Shown here piece by piece: positions 1 through 9,005 of a DNA stretch of 64,000 bases. The translations under genes were made by a program, and so were the position numbers. The stretch lies in NCBI GenBank assembly GCA_963840725.1, contig CAWIZY010000016.1:558001-622000 (forward strand). The letters run 5' to 3'. The DNA is from CAVWDU01 sp963840725 (GTDB taxonomy: Bacteria > Pseudomonadota > Gammaproteobacteria > Pseudomonadales > Halieaceae). Under the pieces are notes generated by a model, which was not told where the DNA came from, did no database searches, and saw only the letters and a list, made by a program, of their open reading frames with translations. Position 1 is the first letter of the stretch; every line of letters starts with the position of its first letter.

Positions 1-183
1 TGCACGAATTTCCTCCGCCAACAACTGTAATCGATCAGCGCGCCGGCCCGTTATCGCCACCCGGGCGCCACAGGCCGCCAGCACCAGAGCAAATCTTCGA
101 CCAAGGCCGGAGGTGGCTCCAGTAACCAATGCTGCATCACCCGAGAGGTCCAGAGAAAAGTTCGGGGTGGAAAAATCATTCAT
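1..183 (-). CDS. SDR-family oxidoreductase, N-terminal part
   Basis: This is the first 61 residues of a short-chain dehydrogenase/reductase; the gene runs off the left edge. The ATG is the complement of 181-183. The glycine-rich nucleotide-binding motif TGATSGLG lies at residues 21-28. The second strand ends in TGRR, and the basic residues there usually mean NADP(H) preference (family knowledge). The catalytic Ser-Tyr-Lys part is outside the window, so substrate and pathway cannot be named. It follows the mrcB/TPR-lipoprotein pair on the same strand after a 99-bp gap, so co-transcription is possible but not shown. Confidence 0.85.
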   Translation of the reverse strand, partial: MNDFSTPNFSLDLSGDAALVTGATSGLGRRFALVLAACGARVAITGRRADRLQLLAEEIRA

Positions 184-282
184 TCGGACAAGCCCTGCTT
201 TGGTCTAAATCAAACGTCAGTATTTCACGATCAACTGCCGCGTTAAAGCGGTGACAGCCACTGGCTTTTGCTGCGCGGCTCA

Positions 283-705
283 TCATCGCACGAATTGACG
301 CAGAGCGTCGCACTGGGCAGCCCCGTTACAGTACAGTAAACCACGTTCGGCAGTCGCAACCGCACGTCGGTCATCACCGCTGGCGCGGTAAGTACGAGCG
401 AGATTGAGATAGATAAGACCGTCCTGGGGGTCTATTCGCTGCGCCCGCTCAAGCAGCGCCAGCGCCGTGTCGTAATCGCCCTGCGACATGGCCCGGTCAG
501 CCTGGGTGAGCAATTGCCGGTGAGCCGTCACCGCGGGCTGCTCAGGTTGCGGCGTCGGTTCAGGCCGTGTTACGGCCGCTGGAGGGGGCTGGGGACTGCT
601 GGCCGGTGGGCGCTCCTGAACTGGCTGCGTGGAGCAGGCACTCAGGAACAGCAGCAGACATATACCTGTGGTTCTGGCAACCGGGAAGATCATACCGTTC
701 CTCAT
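283..705 (-). CDS. TPR lipoprotein, LpoP-like candidate activator of PBP1b
   Basis: A 140-residue lipoprotein. A hydrophobic signal ends in the lipobox LSAC with Ser at +2, which is compatible with outer-membrane sorting. A Pro-rich linker (about residues 28-60) follows, then roughly two tetratricopeptide units (residues 62-130: QGDYDTALALLERAQ, IYLNLARTYRASGDD). The start ATG overlaps the mrcB stop as ATGA, so the two are translationally coupled. In Pseudomonas a TPR outer-membrane lipoprotein, LpoP, encoded beside the PBP1b gene stimulates that synthase. The same architecture and position make this a likely functional counterpart. That role is inferred; the lipoprotein and TPR calls are read directly. 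Confidence 0.8.
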   Translation of the reverse strand: MRNGMIFPVARTTGICLLLFLSACSTQPVQERPPASSPQPPPAAVTRPEPTPQPEQPAVTAHRQLLTQADRAMSQGDYDTALALLERAQRIDPQDGLIYLNLARTYRASGDDRRAVATAERGLLYCNGAAQCDALRQFVR

Positions 706-2957
706 CGACCGCGGTTAAACAGCGACTGAAACCAGTCAACCACGTTGTTGTCGCGCGCCGCACAATCGGTGCGCTTTGTGGGCGCAGTGTCCACCACAAA
801 CGGCAGCAATCGTGCATCGGGGCAGCCCTCACCGGTGAGGAGGCCATTGCTGTCATTCACCCAGTCCACCTGCACGCGGTCCGGCATTCTGTAGCCCAAG
901 GAACGCTGGCTCGCCCGCGCCATAAAATGGGCCCAGACTTTAAGCGCACCACTGCTGCCAGTCAGCCCGGTAGCGGCGTTGTCATCCCGACCGATCCAGG
1001 TGACCGCCATCAGGTCACCACTGAATCCCGCAAACCACGAGTCGCGGCCGTCGTTGGTCGTGCCCGTTTTGCCGGCAACATCGAACTGCCGATCGAGATA
1101 GCGGTAGACACCGACGCCCGTGCCCTCTCTAACCACTTCGCGCAAACCGTAGTGAAGCAGGTGGGTGGCCTGCAGACTCACGGTGCGATCATACTCCAGC
1201 GCGTAGCGCTGCAATGACTTCCCGCGGGGATCAATGATATCGCGGATACTCCGCAGAGGCGTTCGAAATCCACCGGCTGCGATCGTTTGGTACATGACTG
1301 CCATATCCAGAGGCGAATACTCGCCGGCACCGAGCGTGAGTGCGGGAACACGCGGCACACCGTTTTCGACTCCCAATCGATTCAAGGTATCCACTACTGC
1401 ATCAATCCCCAACTCCATGCCGAGGCGCGCAGTCGCAAGATTATAGGAGCGCGCCAGTGCCCGATGGAGCAAAACTGTGCCATGAGATTTACGATCGAAA
1501 TTCCGCGGCTGCCACTGCTGAGCGCCCGGACCGGCAATGGTAACCGGAGAATCCTCAAGAGCTGTGGCCAAGGTGTAGCGCTCAGGCTGCTCCAGGGCAG
1601 CCAGATAAACAGCTGGCTTCAACAGCGAACCCGCCGGCCGCCGCGCATCCAGTGCCCGGTTGAATCCAGCAAAGCGCATCCGTCTACCTCCTACAAGCGC
1701 AGCTACCTCACCGGTATCAAGGCGGGTAACCACTGCCGCAGATTCCAGTTCATCGCCACGATCGAGCTGCTCCATAATTGCCGTAGTGCTCTGCTCCAGC
1801 TGCCGCTGCAGCAGCGGGTCAAAACTGGTAAAGATCCTCAGACCCTCGCGAGCAAGCTGTTCCGCCTGGTATTCCTTGGGCAGCTGCCTGCGCACGAGAT
1901 CAAGAAAAGCGGGGAACGAGTTCAACACCGGCTGTCGATCCCCCAGCCCAAGCGGCATCGCCGCGGCCACCGCTTCATGCTCTGCCGAGATCACGCCCTC
2001 GTCCCGCATGAGGGACAAGACCAGATTGCGGCGCTGCATCGCGCGCTCCGGGTTGCGCTCCGGATTATAAAGAGAGGGGCCCTTTATCATGCCCACCAGC
2101 AGGGCCTGTTGGTGCAGGCCGAGCTGATCCAGAGGCCGATCAAAATAATGACGAGCAGCCAGCGCAAACCCGTGAATAGAGCGGGGGCCCTCCTGGCCCA
2201 GGTAGACTTCATTCAGGTAACTTTCGAGGATCTGGTCTTTGCTGTAGTGGGTCTCAAGCAACACGGCCATGACCACTTCGGTCAGCTTACGTATCAAGGT
2301 CCGCTCTGGCGTGAGGTAATAGTTTTTGACCAGCTGTTGAGTGATGGTGCTGCCACCGGCAACAACCTGACCGGAGCGGAGGTTACTCAGAGCAGCGCGT
2401 GCAATACCGGTAAATGAAAACCCCCAGTGATCATAAAAGCCACGGTCCTCAACCGTCAGCAGACCCTGAACCATCGTCGAAGGCACATCATCGAGTCGCA
2501 CCAACACCCGATCCTCGCCGTGCGCCGGGTAAATGCCACCAATCTCTAGTGGCTCGAGCCGAACGAGATCGAGATTAGCCCCACCAGCAGCAAGGCTCTG
2601 CACGCGATTACTGGCAATGGTCAGCCGGAACTGGCGCGCAGGTTCACGCTCGTCCGGAAAGACAAACCCCTGGGAATGGAGGTCAAATTTTGCGCCATTG
2701 CGGGAAAACTCGCCGGGGTTGCGCGCCGACCTGACTGCGCGGTAGCCCAACAGCGACAACTCATAGGCCAGATCGTCCGCGGACAGCGCTTTGCCCGCAA
2801 AGAGTTCCAGCGGCCTGGCATAGACCTTGGCGGGCAATTCCCACATCTTGTCGCTGAAAGTGGCCGTAATGCGCGCGTCGAGATATATCAGCGTCATCAC
2901 TGCAATAAGCAGGCCAGCAATCGCGAGTTTAAGCAGGAAATGACGAGTACGCATCAT
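702..2957 (-). CDS. mrcB: Penicillin-binding protein 1B, bifunctional peptidoglycan synthase
   Basis: Class A PBP of about 751 residues that polymerises lipid II and crosslinks the strands in the periplasm. A short cytoplasmic tail and one membrane anchor (about residues 5-27) are followed by a UvrB-like 2 segment. The GT51 domain has its catalytic motif EDRGFYDHWG near residue 170 and GGSTITQQL near 201. The transpeptidase has SLLK (nucleophile Ser near 444), SYN near 504 and KTGTT near 630. An upstream in-frame start at 3008 would add 17 residues, but it reaches into the promoter region of the divergent kinase gene, so the ATGATG pair at 2952-2957 is preferred. The downstream TPR lipoprotein overlaps its stop codon. 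Confidence 0.95.
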   Translation of the reverse strand: MMRTRHFLLKLAIAGLLIAVMTLIYLDARITATFSDKMWELPAKVYARPLELFAGKALSADDLAYELSLLGYRAVRSARNPGEFSRNGAKFDLHSQGFVFPDEREPARQFRLTIASNRVQSLAAGGANLDLVRLEPLEIGGIYPAHGEDRVLVRLDDVPSTMVQGLLTVEDRGFYDHWGFSFTGIARAALSNLRSGQVVAGGSTITQQLVKNYYLTPERTLIRKLTEVVMAVLLETHYSKDQILESYLNEVYLGQEGPRSIHGFALAARHYFDRPLDQLGLHQQALLVGMIKGPSLYNPERNPERAMQRRNLVLSLMRDEGVISAEHEAVAAAMPLGLGDRQPVLNSFPAFLDLVRRQLPKEYQAEQLAREGLRIFTSFDPLLQRQLEQSTTAIMEQLDRGDELESAAVVTRLDTGEVAALVGGRRMRFAGFNRALDARRPAGSLLKPAVYLAALEQPERYTLATALEDSPVTIAGPGAQQWQPRNFDRKSHGTVLLHRALARSYNLATARLGMELGIDAVVDTLNRLGVENGVPRVPALTLGAGEYSPLDMAVMYQTIAAGGFRTPLRSIRDIIDPRGKSLQRYALEYDRTVSLQATHLLHYGLREVVREGTGVGVYRYLDRQFDVAGKTGTTNDGRDSWFAGFSGDLMAVTWIGRDDNAATGLTGSSGALKVWAHFMARASQRSLGYRMPDRVQVDWVNDSNGLLTGEGCPDARLLPFVVDTAPTKRTDCAARDNNVVDWFQSLFNRGR

Positions 2958-3044
2958 GGGCCGGCAGTTTACAACAGCAGCGCTTTCAATTGTGCGGGGG
3001 ATCGGCATAATACCCGGCGGACACAGAAAAATACTGAGGAATAC

Positions 3045-4049
3045 ATGAAAAAGTACAAGGCTTACGGGCTTGGCGCGGCACTGGTTGATACCGAGATTAA
3101 GGTCCAGGACGCAGAGCTAGCGGCGATGAACGTAGAGAAGGGCGTAATGACACTGGTTGATCAACCGCGCCAGGCAGAGCTGCTAAAACATCTTGAGGGC
3201 CATCTGGTCAAGGCCAACCACGCCAGTGGCGGCAGCGCCGGTAACTCCATGATAGCCGCCGCCCAATTTGGCGGACGTACTTTTATGAGCTGTAAGGTCG
3301 CTGCCGATAGCGATGGTGACATCTATCTCGAAGATCTGGAGACTGCAGGCGTAGACCACTGTCTGAACGGCACTCGCGCTGACGGTATTACCGGAAAGTG
3401 TCTGGTTCTGGTGTCCCCGGATGCAGAACGGAGTATGAATACCTATCTCGGTATCAGCGAAACATTCTCGGTTGAAGAGCTTGATGAACAGGCTATCGCA
3501 GACTCCGAATATGTCTATATCGAGGGCTACCTGGTGACGTCACCAAGCGGACGAGCGGCCGCCATAAGGGCCAGGGAGCTTGCCGAGGCTGCGGGTGTGA
3601 AAACCTCTCTCAGCTTTTCAGACCCGGGAATGGTCGAATTCTTCCGCGATGGGATGGAAGAAATAGTCGGACCAGGCGTCGACCTGTTATTTTGCAATGA
3701 GGGTGAGGCAAAAGGCTGGGCCCAAACGGATGACCTGCAGGTCGCTATTGAACGCCTGAAGCAGACAGCGAAGGCTTTCGTGATCACTCTGGGCGCTGAC
3801 GGCGCGATCACCTGGGACGGAACCGCGCTGGAAGAGATTCCGCCCCATCGGGTACAGGCGGTTGACACCAACGGTGCCGGTGACATGTTTGCGGGGGCCT
3901 TTCTCTACGCGATAACTAACGGAGAGAATTTTGCCACCGCCGGTCGCTTTGCCAGCCTGGCCGCAGGGAAAATTGTCGCCAACTACGGTCCACGTTTGCC
4001 AGCAGCGGACTACCCCGCTCTACGCGCGGAGTTTTTTGGCAACGTCTGA
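3045..4049 (+). CDS. Adenosine kinase-like PfkB-family sugar kinase
   Basis: A 334-residue ribokinase/PfkB-superfamily kinase. The ATG at 3045 has GAGGA seven bases upstream. The substrate-side glycine motif GGSAGNS lies near residue 64, and the C-terminal PfkB signature NGAGDMFAG is at about 276-284, with the catalytic-base Asp at about 280. Overall sequence resembles bacterial proteins annotated as adenosine kinase, which phosphorylate adenosine to AMP in salvage. Related sugars cannot be excluded from sequence alone. It is divergent from mrcB, with less than 90 bp between starts, and is followed by the 282-bp repeat array. Confidence 0.85.
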   Translation: MKKYKAYGLGAALVDTEIKVQDAELAAMNVEKGVMTLVDQPRQAELLKHLEGHLVKANHASGGSAGNSMIAAAQFGGRTFMSCKVAADSDGDIYLEDLETAGVDHCLNGTRADGITGKCLVLVSPDAERSMNTYLGISETFSVEELDEQAIADSEYVYIEGYLVTSPSGRAAAIRARELAEAAGVKTSLSFSDPGMVEFFRDGMEEIVGPGVDLLFCNEGEAKGWAQTDDLQVAIERLKQTAKAFVITLGADGAITWDGTALEEIPPHRVQAVDTNGAGDMFAGAFLYAITNGENFATAGRFASLAAGKIVANYGPRLPAADYPALRAEFFGNV

Positions 4050-4062
4050 TATCCGTTGAGTT

Positions 4063-4976
4063 CCTGCGCCGCAACTCTGCGGCAACCGCGGCGGCAGACG
4101 TCCACTGAATATCTGCCCCGCACCCCCAACCCGTCACCGCTTGCTGCGGTTGGAACCCCACGCCCTTCGCAAGCGGTGACGGACCGGGGCCGCTACCCGC
4201 GGTGAGGCGAAAGCCATTTCTTGGAATCGCTCTCGATGAAAGCAGAGATCCGGGCGCTGGCCGTTTGAGGGCGTGGGGTTCCAACCGATGGCGGCCAGCG
4301 ACCGGGGCTATGCGGCAACGGCAGCGGCTGGTACCCGGCGAGCTTCTGCGCCGCAACTCTGCGGCAACCACGGCGGCAGACATCCACTGAATATCTGCCC
4401 CGCACCCCCAACCCGTCACCGCTTGCTGCGGTTGGAACCCCACGCCCTTCGCAAGCGGTGACGGCCCGGGGCCGCTACCCGCGGGGAAGGCGAAAGCCAT
4501 TTCTTGGAATCGCTCTCGATGAAAGCAGAGATCCGGGCGCTGGCCGTTTGAGGGCGTGGGGTTCCAACCGATGGCGGCCAGCGACCGGGGCTATGCGGCA
4601 ACGGCAGCGGCTGGTTCCCGGCGAGCTTCTGCGCCGCAACTCTGCGGCAACCGCGGCGGCAGACGTCAACTGAATATCTGCCCCGCACCCCCAACCCGTC
4701 ACCGCTTGCTGCGGTTGGAACCCCACGCCCTTCGCAAGCGGTGACGGACCGGGGCCGCTACCCGCGGTGAGGCGAAAGCCATTTCTTGGAATCGCTCTCG
4801 ATGAAAGCAGAGATCCGGGCGCTGGCCGTTTGAGGGCGTGGGGTTCCAACCGATGGCGGCCAGCGACCGGGGCTCTGCGGCAACGGCAGCGGCTGGTTCC
4901 CGGCGAGCTTCTGCGCCGCAACTCTGCGGCAACCACGGCGGCAGACATCCACTGAATATCTGCCCCGCACCCCCAA
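4063..4976. repeat. Tandem array of a ~282-bp repeat with paired hairpins (3 full copies plus a partial fourth)
   Basis: The stretch between the kinase and polB is about 3.2 copies of one unit. The landmark GCAACTCTGC recurs at 4071, 4353, 4636 and 4918 (periods 282, 283, 282). Each full unit has two hairpins. Hairpin 1 (4133-4180, 4415-4462, 4698-4745) has the perfect arms GTCACCGCTTGC/GCAAGCGGTGAC. Hairpin 2 (4255-4300, 4538-4583, 4820-4865) has the arms CGCTGGCCG/CGGCCAGCG. The loop of hairpin 2 contains AGGGCGTGGGGTTCCAACCG, whose exact complement is in the loop of hairpin 1. Copies differ by few substitutions, for example GGTGAGGCG against GGGGAAGGCG. The short ORFs across it are by-products of the period and I do not call genes here. 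Confidence 0.93.
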
Positions 4977-5008
4977 TCCTGTCCCCGGGATTGCGTAAAA
5001 AACCCGAT

Positions 5009-7363
5009 TCAGAACATATCCATTTGCTTCCCGGTGATAGCCGCGAAGGAGGTACCGACAAACCCCAGAATACCGTCGGCCACCGGCTGCAACTGGCGAT
5101 CGATATAGTGCTGATAATCGAGGGGGGCCAACTGACCAGCTGCGGGCTCGGCACCCGCGGTGGTAATCACATATTCTATCCAGCTACCACGCGAAGGAGT
5201 CGGCAGGTCGCGCTCCCGGCACAGCCGCGCGGCCTGAACGTGGGGTGGCACATTGCGTTGATACTCATCCAGGCGTCGACGCAAACGTTTCCGGTAGATG
5301 AGCTCATGATCCACAGCACCAGCGAACACGTCGGCTACAGACTCCTTGATAAAGTCCTCGTAAGGCAGCTGCATGAAGACTCGCCGGTATAACTCCTGTT
5401 GAAAGTCCCGCGCCAACCGTGTCCAGTCTGTTCGAACATTTTCCAGCCCCTTGAAGACCAGCTCGTCGCCGGCCCTGCCCTCGACCACACCCGCGTAGCG
5501 CTTTTTACTGCCTTTTTCCGAGCCTCGCACTGTCGGCATCAGGAAGCGTTTGAAATGCGTCTCGAACTGCAACTCGAGCGCACTATCAAGGCTGAACTCG
5601 CTGCGCAGCACCTCGCGCCACCAGGCGTTGAGATCACACTCAAGCTGCTCTCCGGCTGCGATCGCCTCGGCATCACTACCGGCCTCTTGAATCCAGACAA
5701 AAACGGAATCGGTGTCACCGTAAATAACCCGATGACCTGCAGATTCGATCCTGTCTCGAGTCCTCTGCAAAATCTGATGACCGCGACGCGTGATGGAGGT
5801 GGCCAGTCGAGCATCGAAGAAACGACAGCCGGGTGAGCCAAGCACGCCATAGAACGAATTCATGATAATTTTAATCGCCTGGCTCAGGGCGCCGTCTCCA
5901 GCTTCTCTCGCTGTATCCCGGCGGCGCCACAACTCGGTGATCAGCTCTGGCAGGATGGCACCCTCACGGGCAAAGCTTGCGTCGAGATAGCCCGGCACTA
6001 TCGCGCTGCGATCCAGTGTTCCAGCGGTCCCCAAAGCCAGACCGAGTGGGTCGATACAAAAGGTGCGGATAATACTGGGGTACAGGCTCTTGAAGTCGAG
6101 CACCAGCACGTGGTCGTAAATACCGGGGGCCGAATCGAGAACAAAGCCACCGGGGCTTGCAGCCCGATTCTCACTGGCGTTAGGTGCGACGAAACCCGCC
6201 CGGTGCAAACGCGGTAAATACAGATTGTCGAACGAGGCCACCGAACCACCGAGCCGGTCCAGGGCCAGACCGGTCATCGCGCTGCGTGCAAGAGCGAACT
6301 CCAGCAAGGCGGTGTGCTCAAAGATCTCCGAGACCAGTTCGCAATCACGCAGGTTATAACTGGCCAGCCGCGTCTTGTCCTCGCGGAACAACTCGGTGAT
6401 CTCGTGGCCGCGCTCATTGCCGTGCAACAGTTTGCCTGAGCCCAGCAGCTGGCGGGACACATTCTCCAGAGAGAAACTCTCGAAGCGATAAAATGCAGCC
6501 TTCAGTAGTTCAATACCGTCAAGGAGTACCCGGCCTGACAACTGCGCCGTGCGTCGCTCTCCCTCATCATCCAGCTCGCGCCAATAGACGCTGTTCCCCG
6601 CGCGGCCCAATTGAAGACGGCGCCCCAGGGACCGAGCCAGGCGCTGCAGGTACCAGGTATCGAAATTAACCACGTTCCACCCGATCAGGACATCGGGGTC
6701 GTAGACCTTGATCCACCGCAGAAACGCCTCGAGCACCGCCGCCTGGTCCGGGCAGGCCACAACGTAGTCCTGTGTTGCACCCTCACCCTGCATAAAGACG
6801 CGACGCAGCTGCTCCCCGCCACAACTGCCGTGCACCGCGATGGAATACAGATCCAGGCCCTGCATGGCGGTCTCGATATCGAAGGACACCACCTTCAGCT
6901 GCGGACGATACTCGATAGCGCGCAGCTCAGGGTTTTCCATTTGGATAAAACTTTCCCGTTGCACCAGATCGCCGCGCAGCAGAGCCCCGCCGGTGATGAA
7001 GCGCTCCATGAGGAAGCGATCCGCCGGGTTGACATCCGCCTCCAGTGGCCGCAAATCTCCGCTGCGGAGCTGGTCCGCGCCCCGCCGCGCCTGGCGATGG
7101 CTGTCGAAGTAAAACGCCACGGCGGCTTGCATTGCGAAATCCCGCAACCGGACTTTTTGAACACGCCAGCCCTTGACGCCCTGCAGCAGCGCCTCGGCCC
7201 TTGCCAGCTGACCACACGGCAGGAAAAAGACGCTTTTCTCGCCGGACACCATCAGCCGCAAGGGGCCGGAGTCGGTAGCAAACCAGAACTCAAGTTCAAC
7301 CCCTGCCGACGTATCTCGCCAGTTACGGGTGAGCAGAAACCCCTTGAGAGATTGCTCGGTCAC
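5009..7363 (-). CDS. polB: DNA polymerase II (family B, with 3'-5' exonuclease)
   Basis: A 784-residue family B polymerase, the same length as E. coli Pol II, used in replication restart and damage tolerance. Exonuclease motifs: FDIETA with Asp162/Glu164, the GWNVVNFD motif with Asp235, and YNLRD at 336-340. Polymerase motifs: DFKSLYPSI at 423-431 (motif A), IKIIMNSFYG at 497-506 (motif B) and YGDTDS at 548-553 (motif C). All catalytic acids are present, so it should be active. The predicted start is GTG. In E. coli the gene is LexA-controlled, but no properly spaced LexA box was seen in the 97-bp gap to the divergent neighbour. Confidence 0.97.
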   Translation of the reverse strand: MTEQSLKGFLLTRNWRDTSAGVELEFWFATDSGPLRLMVSGEKSVFFLPCGQLARAEALLQGVKGWRVQKVRLRDFAMQAAVAFYFDSHRQARRGADQLRSGDLRPLEADVNPADRFLMERFITGGALLRGDLVQRESFIQMENPELRAIEYRPQLKVVSFDIETAMQGLDLYSIAVHGSCGGEQLRRVFMQGEGATQDYVVACPDQAAVLEAFLRWIKVYDPDVLIGWNVVNFDTWYLQRLARSLGRRLQLGRAGNSVYWRELDDEGERRTAQLSGRVLLDGIELLKAAFYRFESFSLENVSRQLLGSGKLLHGNERGHEITELFREDKTRLASYNLRDCELVSEIFEHTALLEFALARSAMTGLALDRLGGSVASFDNLYLPRLHRAGFVAPNASENRAASPGGFVLDSAPGIYDHVLVLDFKSLYPSIIRTFCIDPLGLALGTAGTLDRSAIVPGYLDASFAREGAILPELITELWRRRDTAREAGDGALSQAIKIIMNSFYGVLGSPGCRFFDARLATSITRRGHQILQRTRDRIESAGHRVIYGDTDSVFVWIQEAGSDAEAIAAGEQLECDLNAWWREVLRSEFSLDSALELQFETHFKRFLMPTVRGSEKGSKKRYAGVVEGRAGDELVFKGLENVRTDWTRLARDFQQELYRRVFMQLPYEDFIKESVADVFAGAVDHELIYRKRLRRRLDEYQRNVPPHVQAARLCRERDLPTPSRGSWIEYVITTAGAEPAAGQLAPLDYQHYIDRQLQPVADGILGFVGTSFAAITGKQMDMF

Positions 7364-7460
7364 GGTCTTGTCTCACACAATGGTCTTTCCCGATCCGGCA
7401 CTTCTGGCTTATCCTGTGACACCGCGCAACAGGCTGCGGAATGGATCAGGATAGCAAGTC

Positions 7461-7805
7461 ATGAACAAACCCGTCAGAAAGAAAGACCCCTTGTATCAGC
7501 TGCTGCGCAGCGAGGACATCAAAGCCTTCAATGAACAACGCGACAAACTCGACAGCAGTGAGTTAAGCAGTGGCGACTACCGTGGCCGCGATCTCCGCAA
7601 TATGAATGCGGCAGGCCTGGACTTCAGCAATGCCTACTTCCGCAACAGTGACCTCAGTGGTATCGACTTCCGGGAGACCAATCTGGAAGGCGCAAGCCTG
7701 CTGGACGCCAAGCTCTCCGGAACCTACTTCCCGGAGGCACTGAGTGCTGAAGAGATCAGACTCTCGCTGGACACGGGCACTCGGCTGCGCTACAAGGCCC
7801 GCTGA
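7461..7805 (+). CDS. Small pentapeptide-repeat protein
   Basis: A 114-residue protein with a charged N-terminal region and a run of pentapeptide repeats from about residue 38 to 85. The central-Leu/Phe pattern is visible: DLRNM, GLDFS, NAYFR, NSDLS, GIDFR, ETNLE, GASLL. Such repeats fold as a right-handed quadrilateral beta-helix; at this length only about two coils can form. A GGA-containing ribosome site lies about eight bases before the ATG. It is divergent from polB. Small pentapeptide proteins of this kind occur in gammaproteobacteria without a known function, and I assign none. The stop codon is followed at once by the 15-bp repeat array. Confidence 0.8.
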   Translation: MNKPVRKKDPLYQLLRSEDIKAFNEQRDKLDSSELSSGDYRGRDLRNMNAAGLDFSNAYFRNSDLSGIDFRETNLEGASLLDAKLSGTYFPEALSAEEIRLSLDTGTRLRYKAR

Positions 7806-7806
7806 G

Positions 7807-7905
7807 CCCGGGGCTTTCCTGCCCGGGGCTTTCCTGCCCGGGGCTTTCCTGCCCGGGGCTTTCCTGCCCGGGGCTTTCCTGCCCGGGGCTTTCCTGCCCG
7901 GGGCT
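7807..7905. repeat. 15-bp minisatellite, six units plus a terminal core
   Basis: Six identical copies of CCCGGGGCTTTCCTG run head to tail from 7807 to 7896, followed by a final CCCGGGGCT core that ends in the stop region of the DUF2333-type gene (stop complement 7904-7906). The copies show no differences, so the array is recent or kept uniform. It fills the whole gap between two convergent genes. CCCGGGG contains the palindrome CCCGGG, giving repeated short dyads. The copy number probably varies between isolates. Confidence 0.95.
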
Positions 7906-8929
7906 AACCCCTGGCGAGCAGTTCGCGCAAATCGATAATGGCGGCATTCGCTCGACTGATATAAGACGCCATAACCAGCGAGTGATTGGCCCAAAACCCG
8001 AAACCGGTGCCGTTCAGGATCAGCGGACTCCAGATCTGGTCCTGGGTACTCTCCAGCTCACGAATGATCTGCCTGAGGCTGACCTGGGCATTTTTTTTCC
8101 GCAATACATCCGCGAAATCAACCTCCGCGGCCCTCAGCAGATGAATCAGGGCCCAGGAGCCACCGCGCGCGGCGAAGAAAACATCGTCGATTTCTGTCCA
8201 GGGAGTCTGGATCATGCGCTCGTCGGGTGCGGCGGTAGACTGGGTCGCGCTGGCGTCACCGGCGAGATCGGTGTTCAGGCGCCGCTGGCCGACACTCGCA
8301 CTGAGGCGTTGGGAGAGACTGCCGAGGCGAGATTCCACGGTGGCAAGCCAATAGCTGAGGTTGTCGGCGCGCGCATAAAATTGTGCATCGGGTTGACTTT
8401 CATCCGAGAGGCGGCGGAAGTAGTTATGCGTGTACTGCAGTCCTTTCCTGTATTCCGACTCTGATGCCGGCAAAATCCAGCTATCGGTGTTGAAGTTGTA
8501 TCGCGGCTCGGCGTTGGCCAGGTCAGGGTCTTCTGTAGACTGGGATTGTGAGCGGCTGTAAGCCTCACGCATGGCGCGGGCCACATCCCGCACTTGAATC
8601 AGAGCCCCGTATTCCCACCAGGGCATATTGTCCAGCCACAGGCCCGGCGGAAAGCGATCGTTCTTGAGGAATCCCCCGGGCTTTGTCAGTAATGTCTCGA
8701 CGATGGCCATTTGCGTCGCCGTAGTCACCGAGCCCGTTACTACTGTGGCCCCATCTTCGGCGGCGTACTCGGCGGCGCGCGCTTCAACATCGAACGGTGA
8801 CGGGGTCATACTCCAGTAGATACCGAGCAAAACTGCTATCAGCAGATAAACCCCGAGCCCGATCAACAAGCCCCTGAACAGACTGTGCTGTGGCATAAAG
8901 TCTCTTAACGTATTGAAAAATCCTGCCAT
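7904..8929 (-). CDS. DUF2333-family inner-membrane-anchored protein
   Basis: 341 residues with one N-terminal membrane segment (about residues 19-42, LLIGLGVYLLIAVLLGIYW) and a large, presumably periplasmic, domain. The sequence pattern fits the DUF2333 family, whose function is not known. Recognisable stretches are GFLKNDRFPPG followed by LWLDNMPWWEYGALIQ, and a C-terminal part ending in SLVMASYISRANAAIIDL. The start is the ATG at 8927-8929. The stop codon lies at the edge of the 15-bp repeat array, so gains or losses of repeat units could approach the 3' end of the frame. The copper chaperone gene lies upstream on the same strand after 76 bp. Confidence 0.8.
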   Translation of the reverse strand: MAGFFNTLRDFMPQHSLFRGLLIGLGVYLLIAVLLGIYWSMTPSPFDVEARAAEYAAEDGATVVTGSVTTATQMAIVETLLTKPGGFLKNDRFPPGLWLDNMPWWEYGALIQVRDVARAMREAYSRSQSQSTEDPDLANAEPRYNFNTDSWILPASESEYRKGLQYTHNYFRRLSDESQPDAQFYARADNLSYWLATVESRLGSLSQRLSASVGQRRLNTDLAGDASATQSTAAPDERMIQTPWTEIDDVFFAARGGSWALIHLLRAAEVDFADVLRKKNAQVSLRQIIRELESTQDQIWSPLILNGTGFGFWANHSLVMASYISRANAAIIDLRELLARG

Positions 8930-9005
8930 TTCAGCTCTGCCTCCAAGGTGTATTAAAGCTCAGTATTCTGCTCATTCCAGTCCGGTCTCCAGTGCCGGGT
9001 GTCGC

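Noticed and set aside
1287..2417. 376-codon ORF antisense to mrcB, and similar long antisense ORFs over polB, purD, lptD and trpD
   Set aside because: Frames opposite high-GC coding sequence stay open by codon bias; none has a recognisable domain, and the sense genes are certain.
4193..4976. Several 60-190-codon ORFs on both strands within the 282-bp array
   Set aside because: They recur with the repeat period, lack ribosome sites and known domains, and appear in many frames because the unit has few stops.
4063..4976. CRISPR array
   Set aside because: Units are contiguous ~282-bp direct repeats with no unique spacers and no cas genes nearby.
7364..7460. LexA (SOS) box upstream of polB
   Set aside because: CTGTGAC...CAACAG near 7415-7433 has 13 rather than 10 bases between CTG and CAG, and lacks the AT-rich core.
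7744..7947. ORFs encoding repeated Leu-Pro-Gly-Ala-Phe or Pro-Gly-Gln-Glu-Ser peptides
   Set aside because: They are the 15-bp minisatellite read in open frames; flanking sequence belongs to the two convergent genes.
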